From Candidatus Regiella endosymbiont of Tuberolachnus salignus (GTDB lineage: Bacteria > Pseudomonadota > Gammaproteobacteria > Enterobacterales > Enterobacteriaceae), in NCBI RefSeq assembly GCF_964020115.1, contig NZ_OZ026542.1, forward strand, positions 2,249,436 to 2,313,435: DNA of 64,000 nucleotides, given 5' to 3'. Below the pieces are notes generated by a model. That model was not told where the DNA came from. It did not search any database and was given only the letters and a program-made list of their open reading frames with translations. Below, piece after piece: positions 15,284-26,135 of the stretch. The translations under genes and the position numbers were made by a program. Numbering within the stretch: the first letter of the stretch is position 1; each line of letters opens with the position of its first letter.

Positions 15284-16429
15284 TTAAGCCGTTGCGGTAG
15301 CTGCAGTCAGATCTGGCTCTGGTATAACCTGGTAGGCGAAAATGTTTGTTATTTCCCCTTTAGCTCGATAAAATTGGTTGAAGTGGTTCTTCATGTCGGT
15401 AAGAGTAAAAAACGAATACTCACCATAATTGGCGTCAAACAATTTAAATTTGTTGGTTTTATTATCAATAAACAGAGCTATCGTATGATTATTATTGTAT
15501 CTAATATGATATCGACCATCATTTGTTGGGAATATATTGATAGCTAATTCTCTACACCGATGTTTTTTACCTGTCATGTCATTTACATAGTCATTGATTG
15601 TATAAACATATATTTTTTTATCTCCATTATCTATATCGTAATAGCCAAAATTATTTATGCGGATATTTATAATAAATTCGTTGGCATTTATCATATCTTT
15701 ATTTATTTTTATAGTATTTTCTCTGCTATTTATAATATCTTTTTTTACATCTATGAAAAATTGATAGATTGTACTTTTTGGCTCTTTTTTAATTTCTTCT
15801 TCGAATTCTTTAATTTTTTCTTCGCATTCTTTAATTCCTTCTTCTCGTTTTTTAATTTTTTCTTCTCGTTTTTTAATATCATTTTTACTTTTTTGTATTT
15901 TATGTACATAACAGATTTCATCATAGCCTGATTCTGTTTTAATATATTCAAAAAAATCATTACTGCTATCATTTCCTTGTCTCACTAACCAGGCAAATGC
16001 TAATCCGTAACACAACCCATTTTTGTGCATAAAAATTATAGGTTCCTTGTTGTTTATAATATATTTTTCTTTTTTTATATCGTCCGAATATCGAACTTGA
16101 TTGAATACAATGAAGCCTGAGCTGTTTCCTTTATACAATAATGATTCAATAAAATTTGGAACTAAATGTAATAAAAAAGATTGAGGGAAATCGCTTTCCA
16201 CAATCTTTTTATGTTCTAAAACAGCGGGTGAATTGTGAATCTTATAACAGCTTTCTAGACTGTTTTCAGAAAAATAACGTTCTTCGCTAGATATCACAAC
16301 CTCCTTTTTTCCTGTATGATTTTTATGATAAATGTTATTTAATTTAGCATGAAAATCTTCTCCAAATAGTTTATCATTTCTTTTGTAGTACTCTTTCAAT
16401 GGATCTGGAAGCGGTGGAGGATATATCAT
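15284..16429 (-). CDS. putative YopT-like (C58-type) cysteine protease effector
   Basis: The 381-residue protein carries the three signature regions of YopT/AvrPphB-type peptidases in the right order: Cys140 in N-G-L-C-Y-G-L-A-F-A-W-L, His315 in N-N-N-H-T-I-A-L-F and Asp332 in K-L-F-D-A-N-Y-G-E-Y. Family members cleave host GTPases or kinases after delivery by a type III system. Between Cys and His lies a charged heptad-like coiled coil (about 183-218, repeated K-K-R-E-E and E-E-K-I-K). There is no Sec signal. The gene is AT-rich and stands alone beside an IS605 element, which suggests acquisition. Delivery route and target are unknown. Catalytic assignment is by motif only. Confidence 0.7.
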   Translation of the reverse strand: MIYPPPLPDPLKEYYKRNDKLFGEDFHAKLNNIYHKNHTGKKEVVISSEERYFSENSLESCYKIHNSPAVLEHKKIVESDFPQSFLLHLVPNFIESLLYKGNSSGFIVFNQVRYSDDIKKEKYIINNKEPIIFMHKNGLCYGLAFAWLVRQGNDSSNDFFEYIKTESGYDEICYVHKIQKSKNDIKKREEKIKKREEGIKECEEKIKEFEEEIKKEPKSTIYQFFIDVKKDIINSRENTIKINKDMINANEFIINIRINNFGYYDIDNGDKKIYVYTINDYVNDMTGKKHRCRELAINIFPTNDGRYHIRYNNNHTIALFIDNKTNKFKLFDANYGEYSFFTLTDMKNHFNQFYRAKGEITNIFAYQVIPEPDLTAATATA

Positions 16430-16443
16430 TCTTATATTCCAAT

Positions 16444-17307
16444 TTAATTAATTTTCAGTAAAGAAGCGTAAAGATAATGCCATGATAATTCTTTCAGAAA
16501 ACGCTTATTTTTGACGATCATTGCGTGGTTTTTGCTGATTGTCATGCTAACTTTATGAAGGTAATCGCGGCGGATATTACCGATGCGGGAATGCAGATTT
16601 TGGACTTTGCTTTTGACCTTTTTCCAGTTGTTGCTGAATTTCACCTTCTTACTCATTTTACGCTGGAGTTTGGCGAGCTTTTTCTGGTTCGATTTAAAGC
16701 TGTTTACAGGTTTAAAAATAGTGCCATCTGACAATGTCGCTAACTTTGCTATACCTGCATCCAACCCAATCATCGACGTTGAGGGGTGAACCGGTTCGGA
16801 AACCTCATATTCGGTCTGAATACTGACGTACCATTTGCCGCATGACTGACTGACAGTCACGTTTTTAACCTCACCCATAACCTGGCGGCTGTTGCGATAG
16901 TTTATCCAGCCAAGTTTAGGCAAAGAGATACGGCTGTTTTCCTGATCAAGTTTCACACCTTGCGGGTAGCGGAATCTATCACTTTGACCCCGCTTTTTAA
17001 AGCGAGGAAATGAAGTCCTTTTATGGAAGAAATTTTTGTATGCTCGCTCCAGAGCTTTGAGTGATTGTTGCAAGGGTTGAGATGGTGTTGCTTTCAACCA
17101 TCGCGTTTCAGGTGAATTTTTCCATTCAACCAGCCATGCGGTCATTTTGGCGTAAGGAACATATTTATTCCCCGTTTCATGGTTTTCGTTCTGCAAGGCC
17201 AATGATTTATTGAACACAAAACGACAGGCTCCAGCGAAGCGCCACATATCGCGCTCTTGCTGACCATTTGGTCTTAACTGGAATTTAAAGGCTTGCAGTC
17301 GTTTCAT
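16444..17307 (-). CDS. tnpB: TnpB-type RNA-guided nuclease, C-terminally truncated
   Basis: The 287-residue product starts M-K-R-L-Q-A-F-K-F-Q-L-R-P-N-G-Q-Q and keeps the first RuvC motif (M-I-G-L-D-A-G-I-A-K-L-A). TnpB is normally about 380-400 residues. The second and third RuvC acidic residues and the C-terminal zinc finger are missing, since the frame runs out after L-S-W-H-Y-L-Y-A. Cleavage activity is therefore not expected. In intact elements TnpB uses a right-end RNA to cut the empty donor site and maintain the transposon. The truncation coincides with the loss of that end. Confidence 0.85.
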   Translation of the reverse strand: MKRLQAFKFQLRPNGQQERDMWRFAGACRFVFNKSLALQNENHETGNKYVPYAKMTAWLVEWKNSPETRWLKATPSQPLQQSLKALERAYKNFFHKRTSFPRFKKRGQSDRFRYPQGVKLDQENSRISLPKLGWINYRNSRQVMGEVKNVTVSQSCGKWYVSIQTEYEVSEPVHPSTSMIGLDAGIAKLATLSDGTIFKPVNSFKSNQKKLAKLQRKMSKKVKFSNNWKKVKSKVQNLHSRIGNIRRDYLHKVSMTISKNHAMIVKNKRFLKELSWHYLYASLLKIN

Positions 17308-17330
17308 ACTGCAAATTATACTCTTGGTCT

Positions 17331-17747
17331 ATGACAAAAAAAATTAATATTCGTCGAGGAAGACACTGCTCTTTCATTATGCATGTTCATTTGGTGTTTG
17401 TTGCCAAGTATCGACGCAACATATTTGATCAGGATGCTATTGAGAAACTGCGAGGCTATTTCACCAGCGTATGCATTGACTTTGATGTTGAATTGGTTGA
17501 GATGGACGGTGAGCGAGATCACGTTCACTTGCTGATCAACTATCCACCCAAGCTCCCGGTATCCAGTCTGGTTAACAGTCTTAAGGGGGTATCCAGCAGG
17601 CTACTGCGCCGAGATCGTCCAGATATTGCCGAGCGATACTACTACAAAGGCGCTCTATGGACACCAAGCTATTTTGCTAGCAGCTGTGGAGGGGCACCAA
17701 TATCCATCATCAGGCAATACATTGAACAACAGAAAACACCAAGTTAG
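17331..17747 (+). CDS. tnpA: IS200-type Y1 transposase TnpA
   Basis: The 138-residue enzyme has the HUH motif in R-D-H-V-H-L-L-I near residues 64-69 and a candidate catalytic tyrosine in I-I-R-Q-Y-I-E-Q near the C-terminus. Typical length for the family is 130-155. Y1 transposases excise and insert single-stranded DNA at hairpin ends without inverted repeats. The gene diverges from tnpB. Although TnpA looks intact, the element has lost one end, so it could act only on other copies in trans. Confidence 0.88.
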   Translation: MTKKINIRRGRHCSFIMHVHLVFVAKYRRNIFDQDAIEKLRGYFTSVCIDFDVELVEMDGERDHVHLLINYPPKLPVSSLVNSLKGVSSRLLRRDRPDIAERYYYKGALWTPSYFASSCGGAPISIIRQYIEQQKTPS

Positions 17748-17845
17748 GAGAAAACCGTGCCTTATATCCTCGCCCTGAACGACGAGGCTTTACGGCACAT
17801 GGGGTAAGAAAGCAACGTGCTCCCGCCGTATCAACCGCAAAATCC

Positions 17846-18946
17846 TTGCATTATGCCTGGTCAATGGAAAAAGAAGGATTATTAACGCAAATCAAACGCT
17901 CGATGATCACGGGCGATAACACTGAATATTTAAAGTTACTACTGAGTAACCTAATGCGACAAGAACCAGAAATCCCTCTGCAACCTAGGCTTTATTTCGA
18001 GGATGCAACTCAGGAAGCACTGGCTTTTAACCTATCGGATGGTTGGCCAAGCGCTTCCCTTTGGAGTAACGAGGCTGGGATTGTTCTAGGTAGCCACAGC
18101 ATGCAAGGAAATCCATTACGATTTATCGCACTATTAAATCAACTGTGGGACGGCAAATCATTCACTGCTCATCGCAAAACCAGCGATGACTATACACTTG
18201 AACATCGTCGACTCACCTTAAATTTGATGATGCAGCCGATCCTATTACAAAAACTCGCCAATCAGGCTAAGGGGATTGGCAGACAAAGTGGTTTTTTAGC
18301 GCGCTGCCTACTCGCCTATCCCGAAAGCGCCATGGGCAGCCGATTTTATCAGGAGCCGCCTGAATCTAGAAAATATATGGCAGAGTATGAAAAACACCTT
18401 ACAGCTTGCCTGAATCAAACAAAGAAGCTGACCCGCCAAGGTTGTCACCCTATCCCAACATTATTTTTTAGTCGACAGGCCAAACAAAAGTGGATCCTTT
18501 TTTTCAACAGCCTTGAGATGGGGCTTAAAAACGAAGGACTGTGGGTTGATGTAAAAGATTTTGCCAGTAAAACGGCGGAAAATGCCGCGCGTCTAGCCGC
18601 CCTTTTCCATTTATTTGAAGGTGCTGTCGGTGATATTAGTCTTGTGCATACCGAACAAGCTATTGAAATCGTTAACTGGCACTTGCAGGAAGCAAAACGA
18701 TTACTTGCGCCAACATCCGCTAATACCCGTCATCAAGATGCTAAAATGCTCATGCAATGGCTACTATCCAAAGGATTGCAACAAACTACCCCTCGGACAA
18801 TTCAGCAGTCCAGTCCCGTACGCGACAAAGATCAACGTAACCATGCATTAAACATGTTGATTGAACATCATTGGATCAGAATACAAAAAGAGGGTGGCAA
18901 GACAGTAATTACAATCAACCCGCAGGCAATGGCGTCATGGTGCTAG
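17846..18946 (+). pseudogene. DUF3987 (YfjI-type) protein, 5'-truncated
   Basis: The 366-residue frame corresponds to the C-terminal part of DUF3987 proteins, usually over 500 residues. It has the helicase-like mid-region (G-F-L-A-R-C-L-L-A-Y-P-E-S near residue 150) and E-N-A-A-R-L-A-A-L-F-H-L-F near 245. The family is common on genomic islands and prophages and may have a DNA-processing role, not firmly established. The 5' part is missing where the IS605 end lies, so the first Met is probably not native. Confidence 0.72.
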
Positions 18947-19014
18947 CTAATCCCCTATTTTGACTGACTGGTGAACATCTGTGATAACCCGTGCAGCTGG
19001 CTATATCAATAATA

Positions 19015-19515
19015 CTACTCTGTAAAATAGCCTTTGATATGCTGGATGGGCAAAATTAAAGTCATGGGTTCGATAGGTGATACTAGGAAGCCATAGTTTA
19101 GATAAAATTTCTTGGCTTCCTCTGAAATAGCATGCACCAATAGACATCTAACACCCACACTTTGAGCAACAGATAACGTTCGCAACATAGCGTCTTTGAG
19201 CAAGGCAGCACCCAACCGCCGCCGTTGATATTGCCTATCAATAGCTAATCTTCCCAACACAATGACAGGTATTGGATCAGGCATATTTCGAGCGATTGAA
19301 TTTTGCACGACCCATCGTTCAACACTACCGGTCGCGAGGGCATAGTAACCTGCTACCCTGTTATTCTCACAAATGACAAAAGTCCGGCTGGCTCCGGTGT
19401 TCTGGTTTTTCAATGCACGCTTGATAAGCCATTCATCCAGAGAAAGCACCCCACTATTAAATGAGGTTGTATCGTACTCAGCACTGAGCAGTACTGGAGC
19501 CGTTATTTTTCCCAA
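19015..19515 (-). CDS. GNAT-family toxin of a TacAT/AtaRT-type module
   Basis: The 166-residue acetyltransferase has the GNAT acetyl-CoA loop in R-L-A-I-D-R-Q-Y-Q-R-R-R-L-G-A-A-L and the tail F-Y-L-N-Y-G-F, plus the family-specific F-N-S-G-V-L-S-L-D-E-W-L start. Toxins of this group acetylate aminoacyl-tRNA and stop translation. The gene overlaps the upstream DUF1778 antitoxin by 13 bp in the same orientation, the normal order. A second, divergent module lies at 20110-20857. Confidence 0.88.
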   Translation of the reverse strand: MGKITAPVLLSAEYDTTSFNSGVLSLDEWLIKRALKNQNTGASRTFVICENNRVAGYYALATGSVERWVVQNSIARNMPDPIPVIVLGRLAIDRQYQRRRLGAALLKDAMLRTLSVAQSVGVRCLLVHAISEEAKKFYLNYGFLVSPIEPMTLILPIQHIKGYFTE

Positions 19516-19769
19516 GGTGATAGCTCCGTTAATAACGCCTTAAGCTTGGCGTTGCTAGCGAGAGGAGTAACTAGCGCGGCTTCGAATGCCTTAAATTTCT
19601 CTTCATTCAAACAGAAAAGACGCTGATCCAAGAGGATATTTTCTGCTTCTCGGCAGGCAACATCCAGAATAAAAGCACTTCTATCCTTATGAAGGAGCGC
19701 AGCGGCTTTGGTTAATAATGCATGCTGGCTGGGCTTAACACGCATGTTGATCGGTGCTGTTCTGTACAT
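19503..19769 (-). CDS. DUF1778 ribbon-helix-helix antitoxin
   Basis: The 88-residue protein has a ribbon-helix-helix start (I-N-M-R-V-K-P-S-Q-H-A-L-L-T-K-A-A) and the toxin-wrapping C-terminal helix (K-F-K-A-F-E-A-A-L). I chose the ATG at 19769, which has a GAGG site eight bases upstream and gives the usual length; an upstream in-frame ATG at 19802 is less likely. An imperfect palindrome near 19783-19801 (TGTATATCTA-ATAGATACA) overlaps the expected promoter and could be the autoregulatory operator. It neutralises the GNAT toxin encoded next. Confidence 0.85.
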   Translation of the reverse strand: MYRTAPINMRVKPSQHALLTKAAALLHKDRSAFILDVACREAENILLDQRLFCLNEEKFKAFEAALVTPLASNAKLKALLTELSPWEK

Positions 19770-20060
19770 AACAAACGCCTCGTGTATATCTAATAGATAC
19801 ACATTTTAATGTAACCAATGGATAGACGCAAATTAAAATTAATTCACATCTATTTAAATTTCAGTGAAAGAACAAACAAAAAATGAATACCTTAATTTTA
19901 TCGTTTCACGTGGCATCGGAAAACCACTAAGTGCTTTCCTTTTAGGTAACTATCAACTATCTAGCCAGGCATAGGATCACCAATCCCGCTTACCATCAGC
20001 CGCAAGGAACTGAAAATTGACCATGAAAATCCTAAGTGACACTTGTTTGCTGTTTATCTA

Positions 20061-20077
20061 TACGGTATATTTCCGTA
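20061..20077. promoter_or_regulatory. operator-like inverted repeat of second GNAT TA module
   Basis: TACGG-TATATTT-CCGTA is followed by further TACGTA and GCCGTA half-sites, all within 50 bp of the antitoxin ATG at 20110. Autoregulation by the antitoxin-toxin complex at such repeats is usual for DUF1778/GNAT modules. AGGAGG precedes the start. The rest of the 19803-20109 gap shows no gene. Confidence 0.55.
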
Positions 20078-20109
20078 TACGTAAATTTGCCGTATTTTAG
20101 GAGGTTAGT

Positions 20110-20379
20110 ATGTCTACCACTGCCCGATTTGATTTAAAAATGGATATCAATGAAAAAAAGGTTGTTTCTCGCGCTGCGGCTTTAGTAGGCACCACGATGG
20201 CTGCATTTGTACGAGCCGCCGCCAAAGAAAAAGCGCGCGAACTGTTAGATAGAGAATCCCGCATCACGATGTCAGATCAAGATTTCCAGGCATTCACGTC
20301 AGCGCTTAATGTGGCATTTTCACCTAATGCCGCGTTGCAAAACGCAATAAGTATTGCGCAAAAGGTTTCTCGTGCTTGA
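20110..20379 (+). CDS. DUF1778 ribbon-helix-helix antitoxin, second module
   Basis: The 89-residue protein has the N-terminal strand and helices (R-F-D-L-K-M-D-I-N-E-K-K-V-V-S-R-A-A) and the C-terminal toxin-binding part with D-F-Q-A-F-T-S-A-L. AGGAGG sits just upstream of the ATG. The stop overlaps the start of the acetyltransferase gene. It is divergent from, and only distantly similar to, the antitoxin at 19503-19769, so this is a separate module rather than a recent duplication. Confidence 0.88.
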   Translation: MSTTARFDLKMDINEKKVVSRAAALVGTTMAAFVRAAAKEKARELLDRESRITMSDQDFQAFTSALNVAFSPNAALQNAISIAQKVSRA

Positions 20380-20857
20380 AGATCAATTACTCGATCCACA
20401 TCGTCATAACCGCCAATCCTTTACCTGCGGCGTTGCTGAGCTTGACGAATATATTCATCGTTTCGCCGTACAACAAAGCAAAAAAGGTATTGCCGTAGTA
20501 CGTGTGTTGGTCGACACTGACGTACCTGAGAGCATATTGGGTTACTACAGTTTGAGCGCCGCTCAAATCGATGTGATTCAAATGGATGAACGTACACAGC
20601 GAAAACTACCGCGTTACCCAGTGCCGTGCTTTCGCCTAGGACGTTTAGCGACACATTCTGCCCATCGCAGGCGTGGCTTGGGACGACTCCTCATTGGGTG
20701 TGCCGTTGAGCGTTGTTTAGAGGCGAAGAAACAGGTAGCTGCATATGCTTTGGTGGTCGGTGCAAAGGGAGAACGAGCCAAAGCGTTCTATGAGCATTAC
20801 GGATTTACCTCCTGCCGTGATCACCCGATGACCCTTTATCTATCACTTGGTACATGA
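20372..20857 (+). CDS. GNAT-family toxin, second TacAT/AtaRT-type module
   Basis: The product, 161 residues from the GTG at 20372, shows F-T-C-G-V-A-E-L-D-E-Y-I-H, the acetyl-CoA loop R-L-A-T-H-S-A-H-R-R-R-G-L-G-R-L-L and the terminal F-Y-E-H-Y-G-F. The GTG lies within GTGCTTGA, overlapping the antitoxin stop, which is the usual coupling; an in-frame ATG at 20354 would lie deep inside the antitoxin gene. It should acetylate charged tRNA when free of antitoxin. Confidence 0.87.
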   Translation: MLEDQLLDPHRHNRQSFTCGVAELDEYIHRFAVQQSKKGIAVVRVLVDTDVPESILGYYSLSAAQIDVIQMDERTQRKLPRYPVPCFRLGRLATHSAHRRRGLGRLLIGCAVERCLEAKKQVAAYALVVGAKGERAKAFYEHYGFTSCRDHPMTLYLSLGT

Positions 20858-20892
20858 ATTGGAGTACCACTGTGAATTAATTTCCACTTTTA

Positions 20893-20935
20893 GGCCTAAG
20901 ACTCCGGAACTTGTGCCCTGACGCAAAAATCTAAA
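20893..20935. repeat. orphan MITE-type end
   Basis: GGCCTAAGACTCCGG followed by AACTTGTGCCCTGACGC and AAAAATCTAAAA matches the left inverted end of the 310-bp elements at 31646 and 62791, with a few changes. The remainder of the element is missing. It faces the orphan right-type end at 15226-15270 across 5.6 kb. Confidence 0.65.
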
Positions 20936-20988
20936 ATATCAGTCATTGCTAGTTTTGGCTGGACATGCGGAAAATCCAAGGATATCAG

Positions 20989-21858
20989 ATGAAGTCTCAA
21001 GATGAGGATCTGGAAGCGATTGTCAAATGGGCGAAGAACGCCGACGGTGTACAGGCATTGATTCAAACCGGCTCCCTGGCAAGGAATGATAATTCTGCGG
21101 ATATTCTTTCAGACATTGATATCGAAATCATCACATCCAACCCTGAAGTCCTGATGAACGATGACCAATGGATGAATAAAATTGGCGAGCTGATTACTGT
21201 GCTGCGCCTCGATCCTAATAGTGATCAGGAATGGGCAACCCGCCTCGCCATTTATCGCGATGGTGTGAAAGTTGATTTCACACTGGCTGGCATTGAGCGT
21301 GTTCGCGGTATGGCTGACGAAGGAAAGCTCTGTGAACTTTATGAACGTGGTTATCGTATCCTGCTCGACAAAACGGCGATAACCGCGGGACTACCAGCAA
21401 CATCATATGGCTTTCCCGGCAGGACTCTGCCATCACAATATTCATTCAGAACCTCGGTTGAAGAATTCTGGTTTGAAGCCTTTCATATTCCTAAGTATCT
21501 TGCCCGCGGTGAACTCTGGATGGTTAAGCTACGTGATAATACGATGAAAGAGCTCTTGTTGTGTATGCTGGAATGGCATGCCATTGCCTGCAGCCCTAAA
21601 CCTGTAGATATCTGGCATAACGGTTTACGTATGCATGAATGGGTTGCCCCACAAACGTGGATTGAGCTGCAGGAAACTTTTGGGCAGTTTGACGCGACTG
21701 ATGCACAACGCGCATTTGAGGCAACGATACAGCTATATGGGCGGCTTGGTCGGGAAGTTGCGGAATATACCGGCCTCTGCTACCCACAGGAATGCGAAAA
21801 CCGTATAAAAACGCTTAATCGGAAGCTTTTATCGCAGCATCCGGAGGTGATACGCTGA
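20989..21858 (+). CDS. aminoglycoside 6-adenylyltransferase-like protein
   Basis: The 289-residue protein matches the ANT(6)/AadK-type family. It has the nucleotidyltransferase signature G-S-L-A-R-N then S-D-I-D-I-E-I within the first 60 residues, a basic-acidic D-F-T-L-A-G segment, and a helical C-terminal domain with M-K-E-L-L-L-C-M-L-E-W-H. Such enzymes adenylylate streptomycin or related compounds. I chose the ATG at 20989 (AAGGA seven bases upstream) over the one at 20965. Resistance is not guaranteed, because many chromosomal relatives have unknown substrates. A GNAT pseudogene follows closely. Confidence 0.8.
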   Translation: MKSQDEDLEAIVKWAKNADGVQALIQTGSLARNDNSADILSDIDIEIITSNPEVLMNDDQWMNKIGELITVLRLDPNSDQEWATRLAIYRDGVKVDFTLAGIERVRGMADEGKLCELYERGYRILLDKTAITAGLPATSYGFPGRTLPSQYSFRTSVEEFWFEAFHIPKYLARGELWMVKLRDNTMKELLLCMLEWHAIACSPKPVDIWHNGLRMHEWVAPQTWIELQETFGQFDATDAQRAFEATIQLYGRLGREVAEYTGLCYPQECENRIKTLNRKLLSQHPEVIR

Positions 21859-21876
21859 AAATATACCGATCTATTA

Positions 21877-22283
21877 TTGCGCACATATCAGCCAACTGAT
21901 CTTGATGATGTCATTGATGTATTTACAGGTGCTGTACGATATGTCGCATCCAGAGACTACGATACCGAACAAATCGCTGGTTGAATATTGATCGCCAGGT
22001 GTTTGCTCAACGCCGCCTCGGTCAGCTAACGTGGGTGGCTGTACTCGAAAAAACAATAATTGGGTTTACGAGTCTCGGACCTGAAGGTCATCTTGATATG
22101 TTGTTTGTACATCCGGCTTACCAGGGTAAGGGAGTGGCTTCTTTACTTCTGGCTGCCACTGAACAAGATGCTGCTAACAATGGTGTTTTACTGCTGTTTA
22201 CTGAAGCCAGCATTACTGCAAGGCCATTTTTCGAAAAGAAAGGCTTCCAGTTCCTGTCTCAACAACACGTTTTCCGATTTTAA
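21877..22283 (+). pseudogene. GNAT acetyltransferase, frameshifted
   Basis: A first frame encodes R-T-Y-Q-P-T-D-L-D-D-V-I-D-V-F-T and breaks at Q-I-A-G near 21980. The continuation (L-N-I-D-R-Q-V-F-A-Q-R-R-L-G-Q-L) runs in another frame from about 21978 to 22283, with the acetyl-CoA loop V-H-P-A-Y-Q-G-K-G-V-A-S-L-L and R-P-F-F-E-K-K-G-F. The full length would be about 135 residues, normal for this type. A small deletion at the junction explains it. Its substrate is unknown. Confidence 0.75.
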
Positions 22284-22312
22284 AATGGAGAAAAGGTTAT
22301 TTTGAGGTCAGC

Positions 22313-23422
22313 ATGAAATTTTTTGTGATACTTTGCACTATTTTGATGAGCTTACTTTTCAATATTCTCTCCCTGTATGCTAAAGAACTCACCCTTCCTA
22401 AGCCAACGGGTATCTACTCTGTTGGTACGCAAGCGATAGAGCTGCAGGATCCTTTGCGTCTAATGCTGAGAGGAAATGAAACAAGACGTTGGATGGTACA
22501 ATTTTTTTACCCCGCTATGTGTCATTCAGGGGCTTATCCTTATATGCCAGGCACTCTTGAAGAGGGCATAGTAGAGGGGGAAAAGGTCATCTCTTTTGCT
22601 AAACCCAACGCCGTGCCCATCATATCTCAACAATTCCCACTGATTATCGCTATCCCTGGTCGTGGTGAAGAACGGCAGAGAGAAACTGTTTTGTACGAAG
22701 AACTTGCTTCACAAGGATATGCCGTTCTTGCGATGGATCAATCTTATGTGACTAATTTTGTGAAATTTCCTGACGGCAGCAAAATTGCTCCGACTTTTAA
22801 AGATGCATGGAATGTTTCAAGGAACCGGGACTATCGTTACGCTTACGACGATGAAGTCATTGAAGGATATATCAACGACATTGCTTATGTTTTAGATAAT
22901 TTAAAAACGTTGGGAGGGATCAGCTCGACATTGGATCCTGATAAAGTCATCCTTATGGGTCGTAGCTTAGGGGCAAATGTGGCACATATTATGGGATTTA
23001 CCGACCCCAGAATTAAAGCAATTGTAGATATAGATTCAAAAATTACCGAACGCGAAGTTTTTGGGCGTGTCGGTGTACCGCCTAATCCATTTGGCAAACC
23101 TGTCCTGTTCATCAGAGGGATGATGCAATACCAGGAAGATGTTGCCGATCAGTTGAACAAAATCCAAAATGCGACTGTATGGATCCCTCATGTCCAGCAT
23201 AGTGCCTTTTCTGATGATGCTTATTTTGCTGCAAAAATAGAGGGTTTTGGCAAAAACGGATTTTTCAGTCTATTTCTTAATTGGCTTTTTAAACGAGGCC
23301 CTCATTGGTCAAATGTCAATACAGATCTTGGTGGGATGCAGGTAGATGAATGGTTTGATGAATATCGTGCTTATGTGGTCGGATGGTTAGATAAGCAGAA
23401 CCGTTCAAGGAACACTCTGTAA
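22313..23422 (+). CDS. secreted alpha/beta hydrolase, PAF-acetylhydrolase-like
   Basis: The 369-residue protein starts with a hydrophobic signal sequence (about residues 1-23, ending L-Y-A-K-E). It has an alpha/beta-hydrolase fold with P-L-I-I-A-I-P-G-R-G-E-E (oxyanion region), the nucleophile elbow G-R-S-L-G-A, D-I-D-S after the next strand, and a late H-S-A-F-S-D-D histidine. This pattern fits the platelet-activating-factor acetylhydrolase / dienelactone hydrolase group. A periplasmic or secreted esterase acting on short-chain esters or phospholipids is likely. It could be a host-interaction factor. Confidence 0.72.
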   Translation: MKFFVILCTILMSLLFNILSLYAKELTLPKPTGIYSVGTQAIELQDPLRLMLRGNETRRWMVQFFYPAMCHSGAYPYMPGTLEEGIVEGEKVISFAKPNAVPIISQQFPLIIAIPGRGEERQRETVLYEELASQGYAVLAMDQSYVTNFVKFPDGSKIAPTFKDAWNVSRNRDYRYAYDDEVIEGYINDIAYVLDNLKTLGGISSTLDPDKVILMGRSLGANVAHIMGFTDPRIKAIVDIDSKITEREVFGRVGVPPNPFGKPVLFIRGMMQYQEDVADQLNKIQNATVWIPHVQHSAFSDDAYFAAKIEGFGKNGFFSLFLNWLFKRGPHWSNVNTDLGGMQVDEWFDEYRAYVVGWLDKQNRSRNTL

Positions 23423-23486
23423 ATTAATAGGTTATGACCTTTTATGCATAAATAATAATTTTAGGGTTACATTTACTGGTTGAATC

Positions 23487-23504
23487 GGCACTGTTGCAAA
23501 TAGC
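23487..23504. repeat. IS6/IS26-type end remnant
   Basis: GGCACTGTTGCAAATAG equals the terminal inverted repeat known for IS26-like elements. No IS6 transposase adjoins it. A second, shorter partial match (CCACTGTTGCAA) lies at about 23984-23996, next to IS21 copy A. The VOC gene lies between the two remnants. This is a scar from memory-based matching. Confidence 0.5.
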
Positions 23505-23587
23505 AGTGTTAGCGGCTTTAATCGAGCCAACTTCGGCTGATATTCACATTACAACAGCTTATTCCCACCCTTGAAGAGGAGTACATA

Positions 23588-23971
23588 GTGACAGTATCCC
23601 CTAAACCCAACCTTCAGCTTGTTTACGTATCGGATATCGAACGTTCGGTAGCATTCTACAAAACTATTTTCAATGCTGATCCCGTGTTTTCGAGCCCACG
23701 CTATGTGACATTTGCCGCTGACGACAGCGGTAAAGCACTGTTTACCGTTTGGACAGGTGGAACAACCCCAGAGATTGCTACTCCTCGGTTCTCTGAGATC
23801 GGCATTCTCTTGCCATCTAACGAAGATGTAGATCGCCTCTTTGAGAAATGGGAAAAGAACGACAACATTAATATTGTGAAGAAACCCTACAATGAAGTCT
23901 TTGGTCGTACTTTCCTGGTTAAAGACCCCGATGGTCATATTATTCGAGTATCTCCCGTAGACTTGGATTAG
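23588..23971 (+). CDS. VOC-superfamily (glyoxalase/bleomycin-resistance-like) protein
   Basis: The 127-residue protein shows the two babb modules of the vicinal-oxygen-chelate fold: L-V-Y-V-S-D-I-E-R-S-V-A-F-Y-K at the N-terminus and F-L-V-K-D-P-D-G-H-I-I-R-V-S-P at the C-terminus. GAAGAGGAG lies about nine bases upstream of the GTG at 23588. Members are small metalloenzymes or drug-binding proteins, and the substrate cannot be told. It ends 27 bp before IS21 copy A. Confidence 0.8.
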   Translation: MTVSPKPNLQLVYVSDIERSVAFYKTIFNADPVFSSPRYVTFAADDSGKALFTVWTGGTTPEIATPRFSEIGILLPSNEDVDRLFEKWEKNDNINIVKKPYNEVFGRTFLVKDPDGHIIRVSPVDLD

Positions 23972-24086
23972 GTCGATTTCGTAGCCACTGTTGCAACCTG
24001 TCAGCGCTAATGATAAAAGACCGTAAATTGCTAATTTAATTTGTCCACTCAAGCCAGAATGCAGTTTCCTTTGTGGTGACAAAGCC

Positions 24087-26074
<1,988 letters not shown>

Positions 26075-26135
26075 CAAAAACTGGACATTTTAAAGTAGCA
26101 AAAAGTGGTCAATCTAAAGTAGCGTTGACAGGCTG

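Larger units (their letters stand above)
16444..17805. mobile_element. IS200/IS605-family element, tnpB end lost
   Basis: Divergent tnpB (minus) and tnpA (plus) genes are separated by 23 bp. The tnpA-side end has the hairpin CCTCGCCC-TGAA-CGACGAGG with TTTACGGC near 17767-17795. The tnpB-side end cannot be found because tnpB stops short next to the YopT-like gene. On the other side the element abuts a 5'-truncated DUF3987 gene. It is probably a once-complete insertion damaged by a deletion. Confidence 0.75.

Noticed and set aside
15560..15931. 123-residue hydrophobic open frame opposite the YopT-like gene
   Set aside because: The Phe/Ile-rich composition is the complement of the Lys/Glu-rich coiled coil; the sense frame has the catalytic motifs.
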